Assembly: GCA_015223225.1 (NCBI GenBank)
Contig: JADFCQ010000002.1
Span: 248,001 to 312,000 of the forward strand
Source of the DNA: Acetobacteraceae bacterium H6797
Lineage (GTDB): Bacteria; Pseudomonadota; Alphaproteobacteria; Acetobacterales; Acetobacteraceae
Length of the DNA stretch: 64,000 nt
Direction of reading: 5' to 3'
Position 1 is the stretch's first letter. Each line of letters starts with the position of its first letter. This document shows positions 43,694 through 53,358 of the stretch, one piece after another. The notes below the pieces were generated by a model that was not told where the DNA came from, made no database searches, and saw only the letters and a list, made by a program, of their open reading frames with translations. Both the position numbers and the translations under genes were made by a program.

Positions 43694-44998
43694 ATGAAGG
43701 TCGTGATGGTCGGGGCCGGCTATGTCGGCCTCGTCTCTGGTGCCTGCTTTGCTGAGTTCGGCACGGACGTGGTTGTTGTGGATGTCGCCGCCGAGAAGAT
43801 CGAGGCGCTGAAGCAGGGCCGTATGCCGATCTACGAGCGGGGACTGGAGAAGCTTGTCGGCGATAACGTCGCCGATGGCAGGCTGACCTTCACGACCGAT
43901 CTCGAAGCCGCGGTGGCCGGTGCCGACGCGGTCTTCCTCGCCGTCGGCACGCCCACGCGGCGCGGCGACGGCCATGCGGACCTGAGCTATGTCTATGCCG
44001 CCGCCGAGCAGGTGGCCAAGGCGGCCCAGGGCCCCCTGGTGATCGTCACCAAGTCGACCGTTCCGGTCGGCACGGGGCGCGAAGTCCAGAAGATCGTGCG
44101 CCGCGTCCGGCCCGATCTCGAGATCGACGTCGCCTCCAACCCGGAATTCCTGCGCGAGGGCAATGCCATTGGCGATTTCATGCGGCCCGACCGCGTGGTG
44201 ATCGGCGTGGATAGCGACCGCGCGCTCAATGTGCTCAAGCGGCTCTACCGCCCGCTCTACCTGATCGAGACGCCCATCGTGGCTACCTCGATCGAGAGCG
44301 CCGAGCTGATCAAATATGCCTCCAACGCCTTCCTGGCGGTGAAGATCACCTTCATTAACCAGATGGCAGACCTATGCGAGAAGGCTGGGGCCGACGTGCA
44401 TGATGTTGCGCGCGGGATGGGGCTCGATGGCCGCATCGGCCGCAAGTTCCTGCATCCCGGCCCGGGCTATGGCGGCTCCTGCTTCCCGAAGGACACGCTG
44501 GCCCTCGCCCGCAGCGCGCAGGAACTTGGTGCGCCCGTCACCATCGTCGAGGAGACGATCGCGGCCAACGAGGCGCGCAAGGCGGCCATGGCCGATCGTG
44601 TGATCGCGGCCTGCGGCGGTTCCGTCGCGGGCAAGACCGTCGCGGTGCTGGGCCTGACCTTCAAGCCCGAGACGGATGACATGCGCGACGCGCCCTCGCT
44701 CGTCGTCGTGCCCAAGCTGATCGAGGCCGGGGCCAAGATCCGCGGCTACGATCCGCAACCGCATTACGCGAAGCAGGTCCTCCCGCAGGAGGTCTTCTTC
44801 GCCGAGACGGCGCTCGAAGCCGCGCAGGAGGCCGATGCGGTCGTCCTGCTCACCGAGTGGAACGAATTCCGTGCCCTGCCGCCGCGCAAGCTGAAGGCGG
44901 CGATGAAGGGCTCGGTCGCCGTCGATCTTCGCAATGCCTGGGAGCCCGCCGCGATGCGCGAGTGCGGCTTCAGCTACTCTTCCATTGGCCGGATTTGA
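43694..44998 (+). CDS. ugd: UDP-glucose 6-dehydrogenase
   Basis: A 434-residue NAD-dependent enzyme that oxidises UDP-glucose twice to UDP-glucuronate. The Rossmann start MVGAGYVGLVSGACFAEFG, the EFLREGNAI region, the conserved Lys in ELIKYASNAFLAVKITFINQ (shortened to ELIKYASNAFLA) and the catalytic Cys in GGSCFPKD are present. It follows galU by 7 bp and uses its product directly, so they act in series in the cytoplasm. Confidence 0.96.
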   Translation: MKVVMVGAGYVGLVSGACFAEFGTDVVVVDVAAEKIEALKQGRMPIYERGLEKLVGDNVADGRLTFTTDLEAAVAGADAVFLAVGTPTRRGDGHADLSYVYAAAEQVAKAAQGPLVIVTKSTVPVGTGREVQKIVRRVRPDLEIDVASNPEFLREGNAIGDFMRPDRVVIGVDSDRALNVLKRLYRPLYLIETPIVATSIESAELIKYASNAFLAVKITFINQMADLCEKAGADVHDVARGMGLDGRIGRKFLHPGPGYGGSCFPKDTLALARSAQELGAPVTIVEETIAANEARKAAMADRVIAACGGSVAGKTVAVLGLTFKPETDDMRDAPSLVVVPKLIEAGAKIRGYDPQPHYAKQVLPQEVFFAETALEAAQEADAVVLLTEWNEFRALPPRKLKAAMKGSVAVDLRNAWEPAAMRECGFSYSSIGRI

Positions 44999-45013
44999 GG
45001 GGACAACTGCGTC

Positions 45014-46423
45014 ATGAGCTTCAAGTACGAGTTCCACCCGACCTCGCTGCGCGAATACGACATTCGCGGCGTCATCGGTAAGACCCTCTCCGAGCACGAT
45101 GCCTTCGCCATCGGCCGGGCCTTCGGCTCCATCGTCTCGCGCCAGGGCGGGAAGACCGTCGCGGTGGGCTATGACGGCCGCCTCTCCTCCCCGATGCTGG
45201 AGGCCGCTCTCGTCGAGGGCCTGAAGCAGTCGGGCATGAAGGTCTTCCGCATCGGCTGCTGCCCCACGCCGCAGCTCTATTTCGCCGCCTATCACCTGAA
45301 GGCCGATGGCGGCATCATGGTGACGGGCAGCCACAATCCGCCGGACTATAACGGCTTCAAGATGGTGCTCGGCAACAAGCCCTTCTTCGGCCCGCAGATC
45401 CAGCAGATCGGCACCATGGCCGCGACGGGCGATGTCGTCGCCAAGACCGAGGGCAGCGACGAGGCGGTGGACGTCTCCGAGGCCTATATCGACCGCATGG
45501 TCCAGGACTATGACGGCGGCACCCGCGAGCTGACCGTGGTGTGGGACCCGGGCAACGGCTCGGGCGGCGCCATCACCGAGCGCCTCGTGAAGAAGCTGCC
45601 AGGCAAGCATATCGTCATCAATTCCGAGATCGACGGCACCTTCCCGAACCACCATCCGGACCCGACGGTTCTCAAGAACCTCGAGCAGATCATCGCCCGG
45701 GTGAAGGCCGAGGGCGCCGATCTCGGCATCGCCTTCGACGGCGACGCGGACCGCATCGGCGTGGTGGATGGCGAGGGCAACATGCTCTTCGGCGACCAGT
45801 TGCTGGTCGTGCTCGCGCGCGACGTGCTCAAGAGCTTCCCCAAGGGCACCATCATCGCCGACGTGAAGGCGAGCCAGGTGCTCTTCGACGAAGTGGCCAA
45901 GGCCAATGGCACGCCGCTGATGTGGAAGACGGGCCACTCCCTGATCAAGGCCAAGATGGCCGAGACCAAGGCGCCGCTTTCGGGCGAGATGTCGGGCCAT
46001 ATCTTCTTCGCCGACAAGTGGTACGGCTTCGACGACGGCATCTATTCCGGCGTCCGCCTGCTGGGCATCGTCGCCCGCTCGAAGGAGAGCCTAGGCCAGA
46101 TGCGCGCGGCCCTGCCCGTCGTGATCAACACGCCGGAGCTGCGCTTCAACTGCGACGACACGCGCAAGTTCGGCGTGGTCTCCGAGGTGAAGGAGCGCCT
46201 GGCCGCCGAGGGTGCGAAGGTGCAGGACGTCGACGGCGTCCGCGTGCTGACCGAGGATGGCTGGTGGCTGCTGCGCGCTTCCAACACCCAGGCCGTGCTG
46301 GTGGCCCGTGCCGAGGCCAAGAGCGAAGAGGGCCTGGAGCGGCTGAAGGCCGATATCGCCCGCCAGCTCGAGGCTTCCGGCCTCGAAGCGCCGGACTTCT
46401 CTGGCGAGAACGCGGGTCACTGA
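45014..46423 (+). CDS. phosphomannomutase/phosphoglucomutase
   Basis: A 469-residue alpha-D-phosphohexomutase of the AlgC/ManB/PgmG group. The phospho-Ser loop is TGSHNPPDYNG, the metal loop DGDADRIGV, the sugar-specificity loop GEMSGHIFF, and the phosphate-binding loop RASNTQ. It interconverts hexose-6- and hexose-1-phosphates, giving glucose-1-phosphate for GalU or mannose-1-phosphate. It starts 15 bp after ugd. A small imperfect hairpin follows the stop. Confidence 0.94.
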   Translation: MSFKYEFHPTSLREYDIRGVIGKTLSEHDAFAIGRAFGSIVSRQGGKTVAVGYDGRLSSPMLEAALVEGLKQSGMKVFRIGCCPTPQLYFAAYHLKADGGIMVTGSHNPPDYNGFKMVLGNKPFFGPQIQQIGTMAATGDVVAKTEGSDEAVDVSEAYIDRMVQDYDGGTRELTVVWDPGNGSGGAITERLVKKLPGKHIVINSEIDGTFPNHHPDPTVLKNLEQIIARVKAEGADLGIAFDGDADRIGVVDGEGNMLFGDQLLVVLARDVLKSFPKGTIIADVKASQVLFDEVAKANGTPLMWKTGHSLIKAKMAETKAPLSGEMSGHIFFADKWYGFDDGIYSGVRLLGIVARSKESLGQMRAALPVVINTPELRFNCDDTRKFGVVSEVKERLAAEGAKVQDVDGVRVLTEDGWWLLRASNTQAVLVARAEAKSEEGLERLKADIARQLEASGLEAPDFSGENAGH

Positions 46424-46430
46424 CCCCGAT

Positions 46431-46457
46431 GACGGGAGGGGTTCTGCCCCTCTCGTC
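46431..46457 (+). terminator. imperfect hairpin after the phosphohexomutase gene
   Basis: GACG-g-GAGGGG pairs with CCCCTC-t-CGTC across loop TTCTG, ten pairs with one mismatch, 7 bp after the stop. There is no T tract. Confidence 0.45.
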
Positions 46458-46519
46458 TACCAAACCGTGACGTGCTTCTTGGGCTTGCTTCCGGCCGATA
46501 ATCCGCGCAAAGCGCCGGC

Positions 46520-47350
46520 ATGAACTATCGCCACGCCTTCCACGCCGGGAACTTCGCCGATTGCGTGAAGCATGCCCTGCTGGTGCCCCTGCTCCGCGCC
46601 CTCGCCCGCAAGCCCGCGCCTTTCCGCGTGCTCGATACCCATGCCGGCATCGGCTGGTATGACCTCGAAGGCAGCGAGGCCGCCCGCACCGGCGAGTGGC
46701 AAGATGGCCTGGCCCGCGTGCTGGCCGGCGGCGAAGCAGGCCCCCTGGCCGATTGGCTCGGCCTCATCGAACAGCTCGGCTGCCCGCCCCGCTATCCTGG
46801 CTCGCCCGCCCTCACCCGCGCCCTACTGCGGCCCGAGGACAAGCTCGTGCTCTGCGAGCTGCATCCCGAGGATAACCAGACCCTCCGCCGCGCCTTCGCC
46901 CGTGACCCGCAAGTGGCCGTGCATCAGCGCGACGCCTATGAGGCGGTGACGGCGCTCACCCCTTTCCCCGAAAAGCGCGGCCTCGTGCTGATCGACCCGC
47001 CCTTCGAGCAGCCGGGCGAGTTCGAGCGGCTCTTCACCGCCATGGCGCAGGTGAACAAGCGCATGCGTGGGGCGGTCATCGCAGCCTGGTACCCCATTAA
47101 GCATCGCGCCCCGGTCCGCGCCTTCCATCAGGCCCTGGCCGATAGCGAAATCCGCGACGTGCTCACCGCCGAGCTCTGGCTGCGGGAGCCGACCGACCCG
47201 CGGCGCCTCAATGGCTGCGGCCTCGCCGTGGTGAACCCGCCCTGGGGCTGGGCCGAACAGGCCGAGGCCATCCTGGCCGAGCTTCTCGCCCGCATGGGCC
47301 GCGGCGAGCCGGGCCAGGGCTGGGACGTGAAAAGGATTTGCGATGAATAA
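46520..47350 (+). CDS. rlmJ: 23S rRNA (adenine2030-N6)-methyltransferase RlmJ
   Basis: A 276-residue SAM-dependent methyltransferase. The N-terminus MNYRHAFHAGNFADCVKHA is the family hallmark, DTHAGIGWYDL is the SAM-binding motif, and IDPPFE replaces the common DPPYE catalytic motif, a conservative Phe change. It methylates A2030 of 23S rRNA during ribosome assembly. Its stop overlaps the gpsA start by 8 bp. Confidence 0.93.
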   Translation: MNYRHAFHAGNFADCVKHALLVPLLRALARKPAPFRVLDTHAGIGWYDLEGSEAARTGEWQDGLARVLAGGEAGPLADWLGLIEQLGCPPRYPGSPALTRALLRPEDKLVLCELHPEDNQTLRRAFARDPQVAVHQRDAYEAVTALTPFPEKRGLVLIDPPFEQPGEFERLFTAMAQVNKRMRGAVIAAWYPIKHRAPVRAFHQALADSEIRDVLTAELWLREPTDPRRLNGCGLAVVNPPWGWAEQAEAILAELLARMGRGEPGQGWDVKRICDE

Positions 47351-48326
47351 GCCCATCGCCGTTTTGGGTGCCGGCGCCTGGGGCACGGCCCTGGCCATCG
47401 CGGCCCATCGGGCGGGCCATCCGGTGCGCCTCTGGGCGCGGGACCCGGCCCGGGCGGAGGCCATCGCGGCCGCGCGCGAGAACACGCGCTACCTGCCGGG
47501 CCAGCCCCTGCCGGAGGAGCTAGAAGTCACCCATAGCCTCGACGAAGCGCTCGATGGCGCGGTGCTGGGGCTGATCGTGGTGCCGACGCAGCATCTGGCC
47601 GAGCAATTGCCGCATCTGCCGGCGAAGCTCCCGCCCCTGCTGCTCTGCGCCAAGGGAATGGAGATGGGCACGCGGCGCCTGCCGCTCGAAATCCTCGAGG
47701 CGATCCGCCCCGGCCAGCCGGCGGGCGTGCTCTCAGGGCCGAATTTCGCCCATGAAGTGGCCAAGGGCCTGCCCGCCGCCGCCGTGATCGCCAGCCATCA
47801 CGCGGCCCTGCGGCAGGAGGCGGCGCGGCTGCTCTCCGGCCCCGGCTTCCGCCTCTATGCAGGTGATGACCCGGTGGGTGCGCAGGTGGGCGGGGCGGCG
47901 AAGAACGTCATCGCCATCGCGGCCGGTGCGGTGATCGGCGCGGGGCTCGGGGAGAACGGGCGGGCCGCCCTCGTCACCCGCGGCCTCGCCGAGATCGCGC
48001 GGCTGACGGTCGCCCTCGGCGGCAAGGCCGAGACGGTCGCGGGGCTTTCCGGCATGGGCGACCTGCTGCTGACCTGCACCGGGCCGGGCAGCCGCAATTT
48101 CTCCCTCGGCCTGGCACTCGGCCAGGGCAAGAGCCTGGAGGACGTGCTCGCCAGCCGCGTCGGCGTCACGGAGGGGGTGAAGACCGCCCCTGCCCTGCTG
48201 GCGCGTGCCAGGGCGAGCGGCGTGGAACTGCCCATCGTCGAAGCGGTCGCCGCCGTGCTCGATGGCGCGCATGACATTCCCAGCGCCGTGGAAAGCCTGC
48301 TCGGCCGGCCGCTGCGCCACGAGTAA
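47343..48326 (+). CDS. gpsA: glycerol-3-phosphate dehydrogenase [NAD(P)+]
   Basis: A 327-residue enzyme that reduces dihydroxyacetone phosphate to sn-glycerol-3-phosphate for phospholipid synthesis. The Rossmann motif is VLGAGAWGTALAI, the catalytic Lys is in GGAAKNVIAIAAG, and substrate contacts lie in LLLTCTGPGSRNFSLG, shortened. It is co-transcribed with rlmJ. The gene is followed by a hairpin that mainly serves the opposite strand. Confidence 0.96.
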   Translation: MNKPIAVLGAGAWGTALAIAAHRAGHPVRLWARDPARAEAIAAARENTRYLPGQPLPEELEVTHSLDEALDGAVLGLIVVPTQHLAEQLPHLPAKLPPLLLCAKGMEMGTRRLPLEILEAIRPGQPAGVLSGPNFAHEVAKGLPAAAVIASHHAALRQEAARLLSGPGFRLYAGDDPVGAQVGGAAKNVIAIAAGAVIGAGLGENGRAALVTRGLAEIARLTVALGGKAETVAGLSGMGDLLLTCTGPGSRNFSLGLALGQGKSLEDVLASRVGVTEGVKTAPALLARARASGVELPIVEAVAAVLDGAHDIPSAVESLLGRPLRHE

Positions 48327-48344
48327 GGTCCAGGCCTGCGGACG

Positions 48345-48379
48345 AAAAAAAGGGCCGGCCAGATTGCTCTGACCGGCCC
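48345..48379 (-). terminator. intrinsic terminator for the small minus-strand gene
   Basis: On the minus strand GGGCCGG-T-CAGA pairs with TCTG-G-CCGGCCC around loop GCAA, then seven T follow. This is a classic rho-independent terminator for the 83-residue gene at 48452-48703, and may also slow readthrough from gpsA. Confidence 0.88.
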
Positions 48380-48451
48380 ATACACCCCCCTCGCGAGGGA
48401 TGAGCAGCGACAGCCTGCCGGGATTAGGCTGCCGCCGAACTCTTCGAAAGA

Positions 48452-48703
48452 TCAGCCGGCGGCGCGGGCCGCGCGGCGATGCGGGCGGGTGGCGCGCGCC
48501 TGCTGGCGATGCGCACGACGCGCCTGCGAGGCATGGGCGCGATGGCCGCGGCGGGCAGCGGCATGGCGCTGCTTCGCGGCCTGACGAGCCTCGCTCGTCG
48601 TAGTGCTGGCCGTCGCGGCCTCGGCCTTCTGCGGCAGGCTGGCGGCAGCCATGGGCAGGGCGAGGACGGAAGCGGCGAGAAGAAGTCGCAGGTGGCGAAT
48701 CAT
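48452..48703 (-). CDS. small secreted basic protein, Ala/Arg/His-rich
   Basis: An 83-residue protein hidden inside a longer open frame. The ATG at 48703 has GAGG 8 nt upstream. The N-terminus is a clear signal peptide (MIRHLRLLLAASVLALPMAA, cleavage near AEA). The mature part is extremely rich in Arg, His, Ala and Gln (for example RHAAARRGHRAHASQARRAH). Its own terminator lies downstream, supporting expression. I know no family for it; a periplasmic polyanion- or metal-binding role is only a guess. Confidence 0.7.
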   Translation of the reverse strand: MIRHLRLLLAASVLALPMAAASLPQKAEAATASTTTSEARQAAKQRHAAARRGHRAHASQARRAHRQQARATRPHRRAARAAG

Positions 48704-48822
48704 AGGCTGGTCCTCTGGTGAGAGGGGCCGGGGGGTCACCACCTCACAGCCCTTGTGCCAGGGTCCGCCTGTCGGCCTCATGGGCCGATTCTGAAAAAGC
48801 GTTAATTCGGATCGAAAGCCCG

Positions 48823-49506
48823 TCAGAAGGGCCGGAAGGTCTTTTCCACCAGCGCCTCGCGCACGGCCGAGCGGAATTCGCGGCGGTGCAATTCCCAAAG
48901 CACGACCACGCTCGCGATCATCAGCGCGACGGGATGGACGATCCAGGCCAGGGCGGCGAGGCCGAAGTAATAAGCCCGCAGGCCGGTGTTGAAATGCTGC
49001 GCGCCGCGATTGATCACCCGCGCCGCCACATCCGCCTGCCGCAGCCCGCCCTCGCCGGTGGTGAAGCCGCCCACGCAGGTCGAGCCATAGTTGAACTGGC
49101 GCAGCGCCCAGGTCAGTTCGAAGAAGGCGCGGACGAAAATGAAGACGAGCAGGAAAATGCGGATCTCCCAGCTGATGCTGTCCACCGGCACTTCCGCGAA
49201 GGGCACGGCGCCGAAAATCCGCTGCCCGACCTCGGGGCTGCCCAGCATGGCAACCAGCGCGCCCAGAATGAAGATCGAGGTATTGGCGAGGAAGCTCGTG
49301 GAATGCATCAGATTGCCGATCGCCGAGATATCGGCGATGCGGTTGTCGCGCTTGAGCGCCATGCGCATCCATTGCCGCCGGTGCTCGTCCATCGCCGAGA
49401 TCACCGCCTTGGCCCTGATAGAGGGCACACGGTCGGTGACGGTCGAATAGCCGATCCAGCAGAAGGCGAAGACCGCGAGGGCGACGTAATCGAGCCAAGA
49501 AGACAT
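48823..49506 (-). CDS. DUF599 membrane protein
   Basis: A 227-residue inner-membrane protein with about four or five hydrophobic segments, beginning MSSWLDYVALAVFAFCWIGY. The DUF599 hallmark is the loop with RDNRIADISAIGNLMHSTSF and the segment NYGSTCVGGF. The function of the family is unknown. It is transcribed toward the small secreted protein gene, 119 bp away. Downstream of icd in the genome order, it has no obvious partner. Confidence 0.88.
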   Translation of the reverse strand: MSSWLDYVALAVFAFCWIGYSTVTDRVPSIRAKAVISAMDEHRRQWMRMALKRDNRIADISAIGNLMHSTSFLANTSIFILGALVAMLGSPEVGQRIFGAVPFAEVPVDSISWEIRIFLLVFIFVRAFFELTWALRQFNYGSTCVGGFTTGEGGLRQADVAARVINRGAQHFNTGLRAYYFGLAALAWIVHPVALMIASVVVLWELHRREFRSAVREALVEKTFRPF

Positions 49507-49557
49507 TGAGACCTGCAGAGCCTGTTCCTGGCGCCAGCATGCACCCGGATGGGGGCG

Positions 49558-49585
49558 AAAAAAAAGCGGGCACCGTGGTGCCCGC
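49558..49585 (-). terminator. intrinsic terminator for icd
   Basis: On the minus strand GCGGGCAC-CACG-GTGCCCGC is followed by eight T, 26 bp after the icd stop. It is a strong rho-independent terminator. Confidence 0.9.
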
Positions 49586-49611
49586 CCCTCTCCGGAATGA
49601 CCCTTTCGGGA

Positions 49612-50823
49612 TCAGCCCATCTTCTTCTTCAGGTTCTCGTCCAGCTTGGCGAGGAAGGCCTGGGTGTTCAGGTAGGGCTGGTTCTTGTCGATCAGCAGCG
49701 CCAGGTCCTTGGTCATGTCGCCGGCTTCCACCGTCTCGATGCAGACCTGCTCGAGGGCATTGGCGAAATCGACCACGTCCGGCGTGCCGTCGAACTTGCC
49801 GCGATAGGCCAGGCCACGGGTCCAGGCGAAGATCGAGGCGATCGGGTTGGTCGAGGTCTCGCGGCCCTTCTGGTGCTCGCGATAGTGGCGCGTCACCGTG
49901 CCGTGCGCGGCCTCGGATTCGACCGTATTACCATCCGGGGAGAGCAGGACCGAGGTCATCAGGCCGAGCGAGCCGAAGCCCTGAGCCACGATGTCGGACT
50001 GCACGTCGCCGTCATAGTTCTTACAGGCCCAGATATAGCCGCCTTCCCACTTCAGGGCCGAGGCGACCATGTCGTCGATCAGGCGGTCTTCGTAGACCAG
50101 GCCGCGCTTGTCGAACTCGGCCTTGAACTCCGCGTCGAAGATCGACTTGAAGATGTCCTTGAAGTTGCCGTCATAGGCCTTGAGGATGGTGTTCTTGTGC
50201 GAGAAGTACACCGAGTAGTTGCGCTGCAGGCCGTAGTTGAAGGAAGCGCGCGCGAAACCTTCGATCGAGCTGTTCAGGTTGTGCTGCATCATCGCAGCGC
50301 CCGCGCCCTTGAAGGGGAATTCGCCGATTTCCTGCACCGTGCCGTCGGCGGCGGTGTAGGTCATCTTCACCGTGCCGGGGCCGGGCACCTTCATCTCGAC
50401 GGCGCGGTAGATGTCGCCATAGGCATGGCGGCCGACGACGATCGGCTTCGACCAATGCGGCACCAGGCGGGGCACGTTCTTGATGATGATCGGCTCGCGG
50501 AAGATCGTGCCGTCGAGGATGTTGCGGATCGTCCCGTTCGGGGACTTCCACATCTTCTTCAGGTTGAACTCCTTCACGCGGGCCTCGTCCGGCGTGATGG
50601 TCGCGCACTTCACGCCCACGCCGTACTGCTTGGTCGCGTTGGCGGCGTCGATCGTCACCTGGTCATCGGTCTGGTCGCGATACTCGACGCCGAGATCGTA
50701 ATACTTCAGATCGATGTCCAGGTAGGGAAGGATCAGCTTGTCCTTGATGAACCCCCAGATGATGCGGGTCATCTCATCGCCGTCCATCTCGACGACAGGG
50801 GTTTTGACTTTGATCTTGGCCAT
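49612..50823 (-). CDS. icd: isocitrate dehydrogenase (NADP+), homodimeric type
   Basis: A 403-residue enzyme of the eukaryote-like homodimeric class usual in alphaproteobacteria; it makes 2-oxoglutarate in the TCA cycle. The start [20 protein letters not shown], the substrate loop around [18 protein letters not shown] and [12 protein letters not shown] are clear. The start at 50823 has GAGG 7 nt upstream; the longer open frame upstream is not coding. Divergent from the 5'-nucleotidase gene over a 247-bp gap. Confidence 0.97.
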   Translation of the reverse strand: MAKIKVKTPVVEMDGDEMTRIIWGFIKDKLILPYLDIDLKYYDLGVEYRDQTDDQVTIDAANATKQYGVGVKCATITPDEARVKEFNLKKMWKSPNGTIRNILDGTIFREPIIIKNVPRLVPHWSKPIVVGRHAYGDIYRAVEMKVPGPGTVKMTYTAADGTVQEIGEFPFKGAGAAMMQHNLNSSIEGFARASFNYGLQRNYSVYFSHKNTILKAYDGNFKDIFKSIFDAEFKAEFDKRGLVYEDRLIDDMVASALKWEGGYIWACKNYDGDVQSDIVAQGFGSLGLMTSVLLSPDGNTVESEAAHGTVTRHYREHQKGRETSTNPIASIFAWTRGLAYRGKFDGTPDVVDFANALEQVCIETVEAGDMTKDLALLIDKNQPYLNTQAFLAKLDENLKKKMG

Positions 50824-51070
50824 GCTGGTCCTCGTCCGAATCTTATGAACTCCCGCGTCGCGCGGCGACCCCGGGGGGCGGGGGCTTGCGGCGGGCCAGG
50901 GCGCGGACAATCGCATCGGAGCGCGAGCCGGGCAAGACGGGGAGCGCCCTTTCGTATGCCATTGGATGCTAAATCTCGATGCTAAATCCCGGGCGCGGGG
51001 GCGAAATGTCCCGCGATCGTCCCTTGCGGCGCGGCGCGCGCCGCCGGAGGATCGCCCCGCCGGAGCCTGC

Positions 51071-52723
51071 ATGATGAGACTGGAGCGTTTCATGGCCGAC
51101 CATCCCGCCGTGACCCCGAGCCTGCCGGGCACTCCGCCCTTCCGCCGGCGCCTATTGCTGGGCGCGGCCCTGGCAGCGCCCTTCATCCGCCCGGCGCGGG
51201 CCGAGATCGCAGGCCGGGTGGCCCTCATCCATATGAACGACTTCCATTCCAAGCATGAGGGGCTGCAGGAGAACGGCGCCGTCTGCCGCGCCGACCGCCC
51301 CTGCATGGGCGGGGCCGCGCGCCTGGCCACCGCAATCGCCGAGGCGCGGGCCGCGGCCGCCGCGGAGGGGCGCGAGAACCTCTATCTCGATGCCGGCGAC
51401 CAGTTCATGGGCAGCCTCTATTACACTGCCCATCGGGGCCTGACCGAAGCCGCCGTGCAGCGCCTGACGCGGCCGGATGCCATGGCGCTCGGCAATCATG
51501 AATTCGACAACGGCCCCGCGACGCTCGCGGCCTATGCGGCCCGCGTCCCCTTCCCGCTCCTGTCGGCCAATCTGGACCTTTCCGCCGAGCCGCTGCTGAA
51601 GGACCGGGTGACGCCCTATGCCATGTTCGAGCGCGGCGGGCGGCGCTTCGCCGTGATCGGGCTGACGACCGAGACGACGCCCATCGCCTCCTCCCCCGGC
51701 CCGACGGTAAAGTTCACCGATGCCCAGGCCGCCGCCGAGCGCGCCATCGCTTCCATGCGGGCGGCCGAAAGCGGGCCGGTGACGGTGATCCTCCTCTCGC
51801 ATCTCGGCCTGGAGCAGGATCAGCAGATGGCCGAGAACGTGGCGGGGGTGGATGTCATCGTCGGCGGCCATTCCCACCTGCTCCTGGCCAATGGCCTGCC
51901 AGGCGCCATCGGGCCGGACCCGCTGGTCATCGAGGGCCAGGACCGCGACGTGCGCATCCTCCAGGCCGGGGCCTTCGGGCGCTGGCTGGGACGGCTGGAT
52001 CTCGATCTGGACGAGCGGGGGCATATCGCCGCCCATGCCGCGAGCATGCGGCCCATCACCCCCGATATCCCCGAGGACCCGGCGGTGGCGCAGCTCATCG
52101 CCCAGTTCGGCTCGCCGCTGGCCGAGCTGCGCGCGCGGCCCGTGGCCCAGGTGGGCGGGCCCTTCTCCGATGCGGCCTGCCGTGTGGGGGAATGCGCCAT
52201 CGGCAATCTCGTGGCCGATGCCCTGCTGGCGGCGGTGCCGGGGGCGGATGCGGCCATCACCAATGCCGGCGGCCTGCGCGCAGCCCTGCCTGGCGGCGTG
52301 GTGCGCTGGGGCGACGTGCTCACGGTGCTGCCCTTCGGCAATACGCTCGCCATCATGACGCTGCGCGGCGGGGAATTGCTGGCGGCGCTGGAAAACGGCG
52401 TCTCGGCCCTGCCCGCCTCGGCCGGGCGCTATCCTCAGGTGGCGGGCATCCGCTTCGCCATCGACGCCGCCGCCCCGCCCGGCCAGCGCATCCGCGATGC
52501 GGTGCTGGTGAAGGGTGGCCGCGAGGTCCCGCTCGAGCCCGACCGGGCCTATCGTGTCGTCACCAATAACTTCATGCGCACCGGCGGCGACGGCTACACC
52601 ATGTTCCGCGACCGCGCGCTCGAAGCCTATGACACCGGCCCGGCGCTCGAGGAAGTGGTGGCCGAATGGCTCTCGGCCGCGCCCCGCGCGCCGCATATCG
52701 GGGACCGCCAGCGGCGGTCGTGA
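51071..52723 (+). CDS. periplasmic 5'-nucleotidase / metallophosphatase
   Basis: A 550-residue UshA-family enzyme. After a signal ([20 protein letters not shown]) the metallophosphatase domain shows [24 protein letters not shown] and GGHSHLLL. The C-terminal nucleotide-binding domain shows [12 protein letters not shown] and VLPFGNTL. It hydrolyses nucleotides or sugar nucleotides outside the cytoplasm. The start at 51071 has GGAG 6 nt upstream; ATG 51092 just before the signal is an alternative. A bidirectional terminator follows. Confidence 0.92.
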   Translation: MMRLERFMADHPAVTPSLPGTPPFRRRLLLGAALAAPFIRPARAEIAGRVALIHMNDFHSKHEGLQENGAVCRADRPCMGGAARLATAIAEARAAAAAEGRENLYLDAGDQFMGSLYYTAHRGLTEAAVQRLTRPDAMALGNHEFDNGPATLAAYAARVPFPLLSANLDLSAEPLLKDRVTPYAMFERGGRRFAVIGLTTETTPIASSPGPTVKFTDAQAAAERAIASMRAAESGPVTVILLSHLGLEQDQQMAENVAGVDVIVGGHSHLLLANGLPGAIGPDPLVIEGQDRDVRILQAGAFGRWLGRLDLDLDERGHIAAHAASMRPITPDIPEDPAVAQLIAQFGSPLAELRARPVAQVGGPFSDAACRVGECAIGNLVADALLAAVPGADAAITNAGGLRAALPGGVVRWGDVLTVLPFGNTLAIMTLRGGELLAALENGVSALPASAGRYPQVAGIRFAIDAAAPPGQRIRDAVLVKGGREVPLEPDRAYRVVTNNFMRTGGDGYTMFRDRALEAYDTGPALEEVVAEWLSAAPRAPHIGDRQRRS

Positions 52724-52753
52724 AAAAGGGCGCGGCTTTCGCAGCGCCCTTTT
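52723..52753. terminator. bidirectional intrinsic terminator
   Basis: GGGCGC-g-GC pairs with GC-a-GCGCCC around TTTC, with five A before and four T after. It separates the 5'-nucleotidase gene from the convergent YXWGXW gene. Confidence 0.85.
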
Positions 52754-52774
52754 CCGCATGTCAGCCGGCGGCAC

Positions 52775-53098
52775 TCACCGCCAATGTGCGGGCACCCAGA
52801 CCCATTGGCCGCCACGCGCCACCCATTCGCCCGGCACCCAGACAGCGCCGGAGCGCGGACGCTCGACCCAACGGCCGGGCACCCATTCATATTGCCGGCC
52901 ATCCCAGTGCCAATGGCCGGGCGCCCAGACCAGACGCTCACTAGGCGGCGGCGGGCGCACCTCGGGGCGTGGCGCCGGAACGGGCGGATAGTTCACCGCG
53001 GGCCTGACCACGCAGGCCGGCAGCAACAGCACCGCACTGAGACCCAAGCCCCGCGCGGCCGTGCCGATGAGGCCGCGCCGGGCGATCGAACCGTTCAT
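52775..53098 (-). CDS. YXWGXW-repeat lipoprotein
   Basis: A 107-residue protein with a lipoprotein signal (LSAVLLLPAC gives Cys about residue 29). It then has a Pro-rich segment and tandem tryptophan repeats: WAPGHWHWDG, WVPGRWVERP, WVPGEWVARG and WVPAHW. Such repeats form small beta structures in envelope proteins of unknown role. It is a close paralogue of the protein at 53359-53673, on the other side of tRNA-Thr, with nucleotide similarity clear through the repeat region. Confidence 0.85.
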   Translation of the reverse strand: MNGSIARRGLIGTAARGLGLSAVLLLPACVVRPAVNYPPVPAPRPEVRPPPPSERLVWAPGHWHWDGRQYEWVPGRWVERPRSGAVWVPGEWVARGGQWVWVPAHWR

Positions 53099-53165
53099 CG
53101 CTTTTCCTCCTCTCTGGCTTCCGCACGGGCTTGGCGCTCCATGGCGAAGCCGCTATCCAGCGAAC

Positions 53166-53220
53166 GGCCGACGAAGCCCGAGGGTTTCGCCTCACGGTTC
53201 CGCCCTCGGTTTCGTCGGCC
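53166..53220. other. long imperfect hairpin upstream of tRNA-Thr
   Basis: GGCCGACGAA-gc-CCGAGGG (53166-53184) pairs with CCCTCGG-t-TTCGTCGGCC (53203-53220): 17 pairs, a 2/1-nt internal loop and an 18-nt terminal loop. It lies in the 179-bp gap before tRNA-Thr and upstream of the lipoprotein gene. It could be a small RNA, a processing signal or a mobile remnant; there is no T tract. Confidence 0.55.
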
Positions 53221-53277
53221 AACGCCTTGATCAGATGGCTGCTTTCTGGAAGAAGCAAACCATCTCTGGGCCGAGAT

Positions 53278-53352
<75 letters not shown>

Positions 53353-53358
53353 GCCGCC

